Positions 6,734 to 14,092 of a stretch of 27,455 nt of DNA are shown here, one piece after another. Each line of letters begins with the position of its first letter. The stretch's first letter is position 1. Source of the stretch: UBA4735 sp035935465. Lineage in GTDB: Bacteria; Chloroflexota; Limnocylindria; P2-11E. The notes under the pieces are model-generated. The model was not told the origin of the DNA and ran no database searches. It saw nothing but the letters and a program-made list of their open reading frames with translations. The stretch covers positions 1 to 27,455 of the forward strand of contig DASYXA010000069.1 in NCBI GenBank assembly GCA_035935465.1, given 5' to 3'. Position numbers and translations under genes: made by a program.

Positions 6734-7797
6734 AGATCCGCGAGTTCCGCAGCGACACGTTCACGCTGCCGACGCCGGCGATGCGCAAGGCGATGGCCGA
6801 CGCCGAGGTCGGCGACGACCAGTACGGCGAGGATCCCACGGTGAACCGGCTCGAGGAGCGCGCTTCCCAGATCGTCGGCAAGGAAGCCGGCGTGTACGTT
6901 TCGAGCGGGATGCTCGGCAACCTCTGTGGCGTCCTCTCGCAGGCCGGACGCGGGGACGAGGTCATCCTCGGCGACATGGCCCACATCTACCAGAACGAGA
7001 TGGGCGCCTTCACCGTGCTCGGCGGCCTTCACGGCCGCGTCGTCCCGAACCGGGACGGCCTGCCGTCGCTCGAGGACATCGAGGCCGCGATCCGACCCGT
7101 ATCCGGCAACATGCCGCGCTCGGCGCTGCTCTGCCTCGAGAACTCCCACAACAACTGTGGCGGCTCGGTGCTCACGCCCGAGCAGACGCGCGCCGCAGCC
7201 GAGCTCGCGCACGAGCGCGGGCTCAGGGTCCATCTGGACGGCGCGCGCATCTTCAACGCGGCAGCCGCCCTCGGCGTCGACGTGAAGGAGCTGGTGGGCC
7301 CGGTGGACACCGTGCAGTTCTGCTTCTCGAAGGGCCTCTCCGCGCCGGTCGGGTCGATCCTGTGCGGTGACCGTGAGACCGTCGCGCGTGCCCGCAAGGT
7401 GCGCAAGCTCCTCGGGGGGGCGATGCGGCAGGCCGGCGTCATCGCCGCCGCGGCCCTCGTCGGGCTCGAGACGATGCGCGATCGGCTCGTCGAGGACCAC
7501 GTGAACGCGCGCGCGCTCGCGGACGGCCTGGCGGCGATCCACGGGATCAAGATCGATCCGGCGAAGGTCGTGACGAACATCGTGGCCTTCGAGGTGGAGC
7601 GCGGGGCGATGGACGCCGGCGACCTCCAACGGTCCTGCGCGGAGCGCGGCCTGCGGATCTCGCGCTACCTGGGCAACTCGCCGCGCCTCCGGATGGTGAC
7701 CCACGCGAACGTGAGCCGCGCCGACGTCGACGCGGCCCTCTCGATCATGAGCGCCGTCCTGTCGGGGAAGCGGGAGCCTGTCGGCGCGGCTGACTAG
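6730..7797 (+). CDS. ltaE: Low-specificity L-threonine aldolase
   Basis: The protein (355 aa) is a PLP fold-type I beta-eliminating lyase that splits L-threonine or L-allo-threonine to glycine and acetaldehyde. It starts with REFRSDTFTLPTPAMRKAM, then GDDQYGEDPTVNRLE as in all members. Lys201 (CFSKGLSAPVGS) would form the Schiff base, His85 (GDMAHIY) stacks on the cofactor ring, and Asp170/Arg173 (HLDGAR) contact PLP. GGAGG at 6716-6720, 9 nt before ATG, is a strong ribosome-binding site and supports the start. It overlaps DUF554 by 4 nt. A hairpin follows the stop. Assignment to the aldolase family is firm; stereopreference cannot be told. Confidence 0.92.
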   Translation: MKIREFRSDTFTLPTPAMRKAMADAEVGDDQYGEDPTVNRLEERASQIVGKEAGVYVSSGMLGNLCGVLSQAGRGDEVILGDMAHIYQNEMGAFTVLGGLHGRVVPNRDGLPSLEDIEAAIRPVSGNMPRSALLCLENSHNNCGGSVLTPEQTRAAAELAHERGLRVHLDGARIFNAAAALGVDVKELVGPVDTVQFCFSKGLSAPVGSILCGDRETVARARKVRKLLGGAMRQAGVIAAAALVGLETMRDRLVEDHVNARALADGLAAIHGIKIDPAKVVTNIVAFEVERGAMDAGDLQRSCAERGLRISRYLGNSPRLRMVTHANVSRADVDAALSIMSAVLSGKREPVGAAD

Positions 7798-7814
7798 GCG
7801 AGCGCGGTAGGCCC

Positions 7815-7852
7815 CCGAGCCCGTCGCAGGCGAAGGCGGTCGACGGGTTCGG
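7815..7852. terminator. Bidirectional hairpin between convergent genes
   Basis: CCGAGCCCGTCG (7815-7826) and CGACGGGTTCGG (7841-7852) form a 12-bp stem with one G-U-type mismatch and a 14-nt loop. It lies between the stops of the threonine aldolase and the DppC-like gene, the right place for shared termination. There is no T tract, so a factor-dependent or weak terminator is possible. Confidence 0.5.
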
Positions 7853-7863
7853 CGTGTAGCGGG

Positions 7864-8796
7864 CTAGTGCGTCTCGTGCGTCTTGAGGCGCGGGTCGAGC
7901 GCGTCGCGTAGGCCGTCCCCGATCAGATACAGGCAGAGCACCGTCAGGAAGATCATCACGCCCGGCGACACGACCAGCCACCACGCGCGGACGAAGTACG
8001 ACGCACCGCCGGTCAGCATGTTCCCCCAGCTCGGCGTCGGCGGGAGGATCCCGAGACCGAGGAAGCTGAGGGCCGACTCCAGCAGCACGATCCCGCCGAC
8101 GTCGATGGCCGCAAGGATGAAGATCAGCGGCAGGATGTTCGGCAGGATGTGCTTGAAGATCACGCGACCGTGCGTCGCGCCGATCGCGTGCGCCGATGTC
8201 ACGTACTCGCGCTCGCGGAGCGAGATCGTCTGGCCCCGGCAGTACAAGGTGATGCCGGTCCAGTTCAGGAAGCCGATGATCGCGATCAGCGTCAGCGGCC
8301 CGGGCTGCCAGAGTGCGGCGATGATGAGCAGCAGGTAGATCTGCGGGATGCCGTTCAGCGTCGTGATGAGCCAGTTGATGAAGTCGTCGAACGGGCCGCG
8401 GAAGTAGCCCGCCGCGAGGCCGACCGGCACGCCCACGGCGAAGTTCACGAGCGCGGCCACGAATCCGACGAACAGCGAGACCTGACCGCCGAACAGCAGT
8501 CGCACGACCTGGCTTCGACCGACCTCGTCGGTACCCAGGAGGTACGCCGGCGGGTCGAACGACGGCTTCTCGTACGTGTGGAAGAGGTCCTGCTGCTCGA
8601 ACTTGTAGTGGAAGACGTGGTCCGCGAACACCGGCGCGAGGACCGAGAGGAGCGCGAGCAGGACGAGGGTGGCGGCCGCGGCGATGGTCAGCCGGTCGCG
8701 GCGCAGCTTGTACCAGGCGTTGTCCCACAGGCTGCGCGAGGGGCGCGCCTCGGCCGGGGCCATGACCCCACCCACCGTCGTGGCGGCGCTCGCCAC
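7864..8796 (-). CDS. Peptide-type ABC transporter permease (DppC/OppC-like)
   Basis: This 310-aa inner-membrane subunit has an N-terminal helix (38-58), an extracytoplasmic loop with LLGTDEVGRSQVVRLLFGGQVSL, which marks DppC/OppC, and five further helices. The ABC-contact EAA loop is AHAIGATHGRVIFKHILPN. ESALSFLGLG and PPTPSWGNML near the C-terminus are also family hallmarks. It would pair with the DppB-like subunit to import peptides or related solutes. GTG at 8796 overlaps the upstream stop by one base; an in-frame ATG at 8763 is the alternative. It is the last gene of the cluster, and no ATPase gene follows. Confidence 0.92.
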   Translation of the reverse strand: MASAATTVGGVMAPAEARPSRSLWDNAWYKLRRDRLTIAAAATLVLLALLSVLAPVFADHVFHYKFEQQDLFHTYEKPSFDPPAYLLGTDEVGRSQVVRLLFGGQVSLFVGFVAALVNFAVGVPVGLAAGYFRGPFDDFINWLITTLNGIPQIYLLLIIAALWQPGPLTLIAIIGFLNWTGITLYCRGQTISLREREYVTSAHAIGATHGRVIFKHILPNILPLIFILAAIDVGGIVLLESALSFLGLGILPPTPSWGNMLTGGASYFVRAWWLVVSPGVMIFLTVLCLYLIGDGLRDALDPRLKTHETH

Positions 8797-9755
8797 TACG
8801 CGACCTTGATCCGCGGATCGACGATCGCGTAGGTGATGTCGCGCAGCACGTAGCTCACGACGAGCAGCGTGCTCGCGATCATCACGCCCGCCTGCACGAT
8901 CGGATAGTCCTTCGCGATCGCGGCCTGGAACGTGAATTGGCCGATGCCGGGCCAGCTGAACACCTGCTCGATCACCAGGGCCCCGCCCACCAGGGTGGCC
9001 AGGATGCCGCCGAGGGCGGTCACGACCGGGATGAGCGAGTTGCGGAGCGCGTGCACGTACACCACCACCCGCTCGCGAAGGCCCTTCGCGTGGGCGGTAC
9101 GGATGTAGTCCTGGCCGAGCACGTCGAGGGTCTCGGTGCGCAGGATCCGCGAGTAGTTGGCGATGCCCACGAGCGCGAGCACGAACGCGGGCAGGAGGAT
9201 GTGCTTCAGGCGGTCCAAGAGATCCAGCTGGTCCTTGCCCACCGTGAGCATCCCCTGGCTCGGCAGCCAGCGCAGCCCGATCGCGAACGCGATGATCAGG
9301 ACCTGGCCGAGCCAGAACGCGGGCACGGCGTGGCCGGCCACGCCGAACACGCGGATCGCGTTGTCGGCCCAGCTCCCGCGCTTGAGCGCGGCGATCACGC
9401 CCAGCGGGACACCGATGACGAGCTGGAGCACGAGCGCGGTGACCGCGAGCTGGAGCGTGTTCGGGAGCCGCTCGAGGATCATCCTCCCGGCCTCGCGGTG
9501 GTAGATGAGCGACTCGCCGAAGTTCAGCCGCACGGCGTTGGCGAGCCAGTCGACGTACTGGAGCGGGATCGGCTTGTCGAGGCCGTACGCATGGAGCAGG
9601 CGGAGGTAGTCCTCCTGGGTGAAGTCGTTGATCCCGAAGGTGAACAGGCGGATCGGATCTCCGGGCGAGAGGCGCGCGATCGCGAAGGTGATGATCGAGA
9701 TGCCGATGAGCGTGGGGATCGCGTAGAGCGCCCGCCGGATCAGGAAATTGCGCAC
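8796..9755 (-). CDS. Peptide-type ABC transporter permease (DppB/OppB-like)
   Basis: This 319-aa permease begins with FLIRRALYAIPTLIGISIITF, the usual first helix, and contains RLSPGDPI and GLDKPIPLQYVDWL, both typical of DppB/OppB. The coupling EAA loop is AHAKGLRERVVVYVHALRN. The C-terminal VIEQVFSWPGIG and VDPRIKV complete the family pattern. Start GTG at 9755 gives normal length. It lies 60 nt downstream of the binding-protein gene, with a strong hairpin between them, and overlaps the DppC-like gene by one base. Solute not readable from sequence. Confidence 0.93.
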   Translation of the reverse strand: MRNFLIRRALYAIPTLIGISIITFAIARLSPGDPIRLFTFGINDFTQEDYLRLLHAYGLDKPIPLQYVDWLANAVRLNFGESLIYHREAGRMILERLPNTLQLAVTALVLQLVIGVPLGVIAALKRGSWADNAIRVFGVAGHAVPAFWLGQVLIIAFAIGLRWLPSQGMLTVGKDQLDLLDRLKHILLPAFVLALVGIANYSRILRTETLDVLGQDYIRTAHAKGLRERVVVYVHALRNSLIPVVTALGGILATLVGGALVIEQVFSWPGIGQFTFQAAIAKDYPIVQAGVMIASTLLVVSYVLRDITYAIVDPRIKVA

Positions 9756-9771
9756 CGCGCCTCCGTCGATC

Positions 9772-9801
9772 GGAGGGAGCGCCCTCGCGGGCGCCCCCTC
9801 C
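9772..9801 (-). promoter_or_regulatory. Intercistronic hairpin after the binding-protein gene
   Basis: GGAGGGAGCGCC (9772-9783) and GGCGCCCCCTCC (9790-9801) form a 12-bp stem with one mismatch and a 6-nt loop. Such hairpins between solute-binding-protein and permease genes commonly protect the upstream message and reduce read-through, so the binding protein is made in excess. The role here is inferred from position. Confidence 0.55.
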
Positions 9802-9815
9802 GCACCGCTAGCTGG

Positions 9816-11528
9816 CTACTTCTTGATCCACCACTCGAAGACGTTGTAGACGTCGGCGAACGACGCCGGCTTGAAGCCCTGCAGCGAGAGCTGCGACACC
9901 GCGAGGACGTTGTTCGAGTAGCCGAAGTTGTACGGCTGGTTCTCGTTGAGGATCTTGTTGAACGTCTCGTACTGCTTCTTGCGCGCGGCGATCGAGCAGT
10001 CGCCGTTCGACGGGTTGCGGCCCTCCTCGATGGCCTTGTCCATCGCCGGGTCGGAGAAGCCGGTGAATCCGAAGCCGGTCTTCTTCGTCGCCGGGTCGGG
10101 GATCTGGCTCGAGTGCCAGATCGAATACGGGTCTGGCTCGGCACCGAGCGACCAGCCGATGATCGTCGCCTCGAGGGTCGAGTCGCCGGTGGTGAGCTTG
10201 GTGACGAGACCCTGGAATGCCTCCGGCGCGGCCTTGGCGTTGATCCCGAGCTGCTTGTACTGCTCGGCCGCCACCGTGGCGAGCGTCTCGCGCTCCGTGT
10301 TCCCGGAGTTCGTGGAGATGGTCAGGTTGAACTTCTTCCCCTCGGCGTTCTGGAGGATGCCGTCGGGCCCGGGCGTCCAGCCGGCGTCCTTGAGCAGGGC
10401 CAGGGCCTTGGCCTTGTCGTACTTGTACTGCTCGAGCTGGATGCCGCTCGGGTAGGCCCACTGGACCGGGACGTGGTGCGCGACCTGCTTCGTCGCCTCG
10501 CCGAAGACGACGGCCTTGATGACCTGGTCCATGTCGAGGCCGTACGCCAGCGCCTGGCGCACGCGCTTATCGGCAAGGCCGACGGCGGTCGGGCTCTTGG
10601 TGTTCCAGCCGATGTACGTGTACCCGAGGCTCTGGTACTTGTCGATCCTGACCGTGGTCACGGTCTGCATGTCGGCCAGGTCCTTGGCCTGGATGGTGCC
10701 GAACGTGATCTCGCCGGTCTTCAGGCCGTTGGTGATCGCGGTCTGGTTGGCCACGACCTTGTAGACGTACTGATCGATGTTCGGGGCGCCCTGCCAGTAG
10801 CTCGGGTTCTTGTCGAGGATGACCTGGTCGCCCTTGCGCCACTCGGTGAGCTTGAACGGGCCGCTGAAGACCGTCGGCGCCGTGTTCTCCGGCGCCGAGT
10901 CGATCTCGTCCTTCGAGGTGTCGGTCACGTACTTCCCGAAGACCTGGGTCGGCAGGACGTAGCCGATGAGATTGATGATCGCGGGACACGAGACCTTCGC
11001 CATCGTGACGGTGAACTTCTTCGGGTTCGCGCTGTCGATCGCGACGCCGGCGATGGACGTCGCCTTGCCGCTGGCGTAGTCGCTGAATCCGACGATGTCC
11101 TGGAAGTTCGACTTGCGAACGGTCTTCTTGCTCTTGCCGACGGCCTTGAGGCCGGTGAGCCAGTCCTCGGCGATGATCGGCTTGCCGTCCGACCAGTTGG
11201 CCTTCGCGTTGATCTCGTAGGAGTACTTGAGGCTGTCCGAGGAGACCGAGAAGGTCGCAAGACGCGGCTTCGGCTCGCCGGTCTTGTAGTCGACCTGGAT
11301 CAGCGTGTCATAGAGGAGCCCGGTCACGCGCCCGGACGCGGTGTCGGCCACGAGGATCGGCTGCATCGTCGCGATGTCCGAGATGGTCGCCTCGATGACC
11401 CGCCCACCCTGCTGGGGCTTCTCGGTCGTCGACGCCGATGGCGAGGCGCCGCCACCTGGTGTGCTGCTGGAGCTACAGGAAACGGCCACCAGCATGGCCG
11501 CGCCGAGCACCGCTACGAGTCGCCGCAT
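9816..11528 (-). CDS. ABC transporter solute-binding lipoprotein, SBP_bac_5 family
   Basis: The 570-aa protein is a family 5 (peptide/nickel) extracytoplasmic binding protein. A lipoprotein signal covers 1-18 with Cys18 in MLVAVSC, then a low-complexity SSSSTPGGGASPSAS linker. The mature part has the usual blocks: a GGRVIEATISDIATMQP-like opening, YKTGEPKPRLA, SDGKPIIAEDWLTGLKAV, FSGPFKLTEWRKGDQV, and VRQALAYGLDMDQVIKAV. The start is ATG at 11528, with GAGG five nt upstream; a start 25 codons earlier would put a charged, non-signal stretch before the lipobox. It heads the operon with the two permeases. Ligand is probably an oligopeptide but could be another solute. Confidence 0.92.
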   Translation of the reverse strand: MRRLVAVLGAAMLVAVSCSSSSTPGGGASPSASTTEKPQQGGRVIEATISDIATMQPILVADTASGRVTGLLYDTLIQVDYKTGEPKPRLATFSVSSDSLKYSYEINAKANWSDGKPIIAEDWLTGLKAVGKSKKTVRKSNFQDIVGFSDYASGKATSIAGVAIDSANPKKFTVTMAKVSCPAIINLIGYVLPTQVFGKYVTDTSKDEIDSAPENTAPTVFSGPFKLTEWRKGDQVILDKNPSYWQGAPNIDQYVYKVVANQTAITNGLKTGEITFGTIQAKDLADMQTVTTVRIDKYQSLGYTYIGWNTKSPTAVGLADKRVRQALAYGLDMDQVIKAVVFGEATKQVAHHVPVQWAYPSGIQLEQYKYDKAKALALLKDAGWTPGPDGILQNAEGKKFNLTISTNSGNTERETLATVAAEQYKQLGINAKAAPEAFQGLVTKLTTGDSTLEATIIGWSLGAEPDPYSIWHSSQIPDPATKKTGFGFTGFSDPAMDKAIEEGRNPSNGDCSIAARKKQYETFNKILNENQPYNFGYSNNVLAVSQLSLQGFKPASFADVYNVFEWWIKK

Positions 11529-11659
11529 TGCCTCACAACCCCCCATCGCTCGGTTCGCATCCGGCGATACCTCTGGTACGCGGGACACTAGCGGACCGTT
11601 CATTCAGCGGCCACGCGAAGGCCGGGCCGCGCTTGCGCATGGCGCGACGCCGACGGGGC

Positions 11660-11701
11660 TGCCCGCTTTTCGGACAGCGGGCGGGTCCTTGGCCACAGGA
11701 C
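11660..11701. other. Tandem hairpins in the divergent intergenic region
   Basis: The 232-nt gap 11529-11760 separates the binding lipoprotein (minus) from the first tadE-like gene (plus) and must hold both promoters. Two inverted repeats stand side by side: GCCCGCT (11660-11666) with AGCGGGC (11675-11681), and GGTCCT (11683-11688) with AGGACC (11696-11701). They could be RNA hairpins in the tadE leader or protein sites. No clear -35/-10 pair was seen. Confidence 0.4.
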
Positions 11702-11760
11702 CAACCTCGTACGGATGGGGGACGTCACGACGGCGCGCCGGTCGCCAGACTTGGCCCTGG

Positions 11761-12195
11761 ATGGACGGCTTCTTCCGCCGGGACGGCGGGCAGTCGCTGG
11801 TTGAGCTTGCCTTGACCTTGCCGCTGCTCGTGTTCGCGATCCTCGGCGGCGCGGACATGGCCCGCGCGTTCGCGCTCCAGATCGCGGTGGAGAACGGCTC
11901 GCGCGCCGGCGCCGAGGCCTACGCCATCGACTCGACCCCCACGAACGCCGAGGCCCAGACCGCGGTGATCAACGAGATCAACCGCACCCCGACCGCGAAC
12001 GCCTCGGCCTCGAACGTGACCGTCACCAAGGCCCAGGCCGACGGGGTCAGCGCGTGCGTGAGCCCGCCCACGGTGAGCACGCCGTGCTTCGTCTCGGTGC
12101 GCGTGCAGTACCCCTGGTCGACGATCATCGCCTGGCCCCTCGTGCCCAACGGCGGCAACTTCGACCGGACGACGACGATGCGGACGTTCTATTGA
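11761..12195 (+). CDS. TadE-like pseudopilin 1
   Basis: A 144-aa protein with a short charged N-terminus (RRDGGQ), then SLVELALTLPLLVFAILGGADMARAF, the single N-terminal helix of TadE/TadG proteins with the conserved Glu five residues after the likely cleavage site. The rest is a Thr/Ala/Asn-rich extracytoplasmic domain (residues 40-144) with two Cys. TadE-like proteins are processed by prepilin peptidase and take part in Flp pilus assembly. ATG at 11761 is the first start close to the helix; the frame is open upstream but without recognisable sequence. Its stop overlaps the next start by one base (TGATG), beginning a plus-strand operon. Confidence 0.85.
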   Translation: MDGFFRRDGGQSLVELALTLPLLVFAILGGADMARAFALQIAVENGSRAGAEAYAIDSTPTNAEAQTAVINEINRTPTANASASNVTVTKAQADGVSACVSPPTVSTPCFVSVRVQYPWSTIIAWPLVPNGGNFDRTTTMRTFY

Positions 12196-12656
12196 TGCGC
12201 TGCCTCCGGCTCCGGGGCGTCCACCGCGACGACCGGGCGCAGGCGCTGGTCGAGTTCGCGCTGACCCTGCCGATCTTCCTCCTGCTCGTCACCGGCATCT
12301 TCGACGTGGCCCGCGCGGTCTGGCAGGAGAACTCGCTGGCCTTCGCCGCGCGCGAAGGCACGCGCTACGCGATCGTCCACGGCGCTTCCGGCAGCCCGAT
12401 CGTCGGTCCGTGCTCGAGCTGCGTGAATCCGGTCGCCAACAACCTCGCCAACGTGGTCAACGCGGTGACCACGAACGCCGTCGGCGTCTACAACATCGAC
12501 GTCACGGTCGACTACCCGGACGGCGGGAACAACCGCAACCAGCGGGTGACCGTCGACGCGACCGCGCCGTTCATCCCGCTCCCGTCGCAGTACCTGCTCG
12601 GCGGCGCGTTCCAGATCACGCTCCGCGGCGGATCGCAGCTGGTGATCCAGAAGTGA
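12195..12656 (+). CDS. TadE-like pseudopilin 2
   Basis: A 153-aa TadE-like protein: charged N-terminus VHRDDRAQ, then ALVEFALTLPIFLLLVTGIFDVARAVW as the export helix (about 13-38), then AAREGTRYAIVHGAS, a conserved block just after the helix in TadE proteins. The extracytoplasmic part contains a close Cys pair (SSCVNP region). It is more typical of the family than the preceding gene, and the two probably form a hetero-oligomer of minor pilins. ATG overlaps the preceding stop by one base, and its own stop is overlapped by the next GTG (GTGA), which indicates tight coupling. Confidence 0.88.
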   Translation: MRCLRLRGVHRDDRAQALVEFALTLPIFLLLVTGIFDVARAVWQENSLAFAAREGTRYAIVHGASGSPIVGPCSSCVNPVANNLANVVNAVTTNAVGVYNIDVTVDYPDGGNNRNQRVTVDATAPFIPLPSQYLLGGAFQITLRGGSQLVIQK

Positions 12657-14008
12657 GCCACCGGTCCTGGAGCGCGGACGGCCAGGCCGGTCAGGCGCTG
12701 GTGATGGTCGCGATCGTCTTCATGGCCCTGCTGTTCGTGGTCGGCCTCGCGGTCGACGCCGGGCAGCTGTTCGCGGCCAAGCGCACCCAGCAGGAGGCCG
12801 CGGACGCCGCGGCGTTCGCCGGCGCGGTCGTGCTCTACCAGGGCGGCACGGTGCTGCAGGCGACGCAGGCCGCGGTCGATGACGCGTCGAAGAACGGATT
12901 CGTGAACGGGGTCGACAGCACGACGGTCACGGTGAACGGGTCGGCCTCCGCCTCGTCGAACGGTCCCACCTCGGGCCCCTTCGCGACGGAGACCCCGGTC
13001 CAGCACGTCGAGGTGATCATCGTGCGCCAGGTGAAGACGACGCTCGTGCCGGCGGAAGCGGCGTTCAACCCGGTCCGCGCGCGCGGCGTCGCCGGGTCCG
13101 AGAGCCTGAACAACGCATACGCGATCATGGCCCTGGGCGCGAGCTGCGCCACGGCCGGGATCACCGTCTCGCCGAACGAGAACATCCATGTCTATGGCGG
13201 TGGGATCCTGTCCAACTCCTGCAGTACGTCGGCGGTGTCCGGGTTCAGCTCGTCGCAGGACCTGAAGATCTGCGCCACGCTCCCCGCGCCGTGCACCCCG
13301 AACGGCTACGCGCTCTCGGTGGTCGGCGGGACCACCGGGAACACCTTCCCGGCCGGCGTCACGGTCAGCACCGGGATCACGGCCGTCGCGGATCCGTTCG
13401 CCGGGTATCCGAAACCCGACGGAAAGAGCTACAACGGGCTCAGCACCCTCCCGACGAATCCGGCGAAGATCGGCGGCACCAACACCGCCGTCGAGGGGAT
13501 CTACACCACCCAGCTCACCAATGTCGCGCTGTGTCACGGGATCTACATCCTGAAGGGCACCGGGATGGCTGCGAACGGCGGCGACATCAGCCGCGACACG
13601 AATCCCGCGCACATCGATCCGAACACCAACACCCCCTGCGACGGCAACGTCCTCATCTACAACGCCATGTCGCTGTTCCCGCTGTCCACCGGGAGCTGCG
13701 GGGACCTGCTCGGCACGACCAGCTACGGGATCACGATCCGCCCGATGACGACGGGTCCGTTCGCGAACATGAGCATCTATCAGGATCCGGCCTGCACCGC
13801 GAGCCTGCAGGTGAGCGGTGGCAACACCCTCGACGTCGGCGGCACGATCTACATGGCCAACGGCACGATCAGCCTCAACGGGAACCCGGCGACGATCAGC
13901 GGCGGGCAGATCGTGGCCAAGACGATCAATGTGCAGAACGGCAACCTGAACATCACCTTCTCCTCGGCCTCGACCGCATCGCCGAAGCTGCCGCGCCTCG
14001 CGGAATAG
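12653..14008 (+). CDS. TadG-like surface protein with beta-rich C-terminus
   Basis: The 451-aa protein opens with GQAGQALVMVAIVFMALLFVVGLAVDAGQLF (about 10-40) and then AAKRTQQEAADAAAFAGA, the hallmark of TadG N-termini (Flp pilus-assembly TadE/G-like domain). The remaining 330 residues are rich in Asn, Gly, Ser and Thr, with repeated short beta-turn patterns (GGTNTAVEGIYTT, GGNTLDVGGTIYMANGTI, GGQIVAKTINVQ) and six or more Cys, suggesting an extracellular beta-helix-like domain. No von Willebrand A metal motif, common in classical TadG, is visible. It may be a pilus-associated adhesin or assembly factor. GTG start overlaps the TadE stop by 4 nt. Confidence 0.8.
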   Translation: MSHRSWSADGQAGQALVMVAIVFMALLFVVGLAVDAGQLFAAKRTQQEAADAAAFAGAVVLYQGGTVLQATQAAVDDASKNGFVNGVDSTTVTVNGSASASSNGPTSGPFATETPVQHVEVIIVRQVKTTLVPAEAAFNPVRARGVAGSESLNNAYAIMALGASCATAGITVSPNENIHVYGGGILSNSCSTSAVSGFSSSQDLKICATLPAPCTPNGYALSVVGGTTGNTFPAGVTVSTGITAVADPFAGYPKPDGKSYNGLSTLPTNPAKIGGTNTAVEGIYTTQLTNVALCHGIYILKGTGMAANGGDISRDTNPAHIDPNTNTPCDGNVLIYNAMSLFPLSTGSCGDLLGTTSYGITIRPMTTGPFANMSIYQDPACTASLQVSGGNTLDVGGTIYMANGTISLNGNPATISGGQIVAKTINVQNGNLNITFSSASTASPKLPRLAE

Positions 14009-14092
14009 GCCCCCGCGGCCGACCCGCCCAGTACGAAGCTCCTACCGTTCAGCCACCCCGCGCGGGCTCTCGCTCCCTAAACTTCTGGCGCG

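Noticed and set aside
8937..11591. An 884-codon open frame on the plus strand opposite the ABC importer genes.
   Set aside because: It is antisense to two well-conserved proteins, is rich in Arg/Asp/Val from high-GC codon bias, and shows no family motif.
11529..11603. Longer N-terminus (25 codons) for the ABC binding lipoprotein.
   Set aside because: ATG 11528 has GAGG at good spacing and directly starts a lipoprotein signal; the extension would bury it.
11692..11760. CACAGGACCAACC followed by GGGGGACG before tadE-like 1 resembles part of the GEMM (c-di-GMP-I) riboswitch core.
   Set aside because: The GNRA tetraloop, the GCAAAG strand and the GGUAGC 3' strand are missing, and too little sequence remains before the ATG. 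An Rfam RF01051 search would settle it.
14054..14092. Possible promoter with TAAACT at 14078-14083 before the 693-aa TadG-like gene.
   Set aside because: No matching -35 box, and the resulting leader would be too short for a ribosome-binding site; read-through from the previous gene is simpler.
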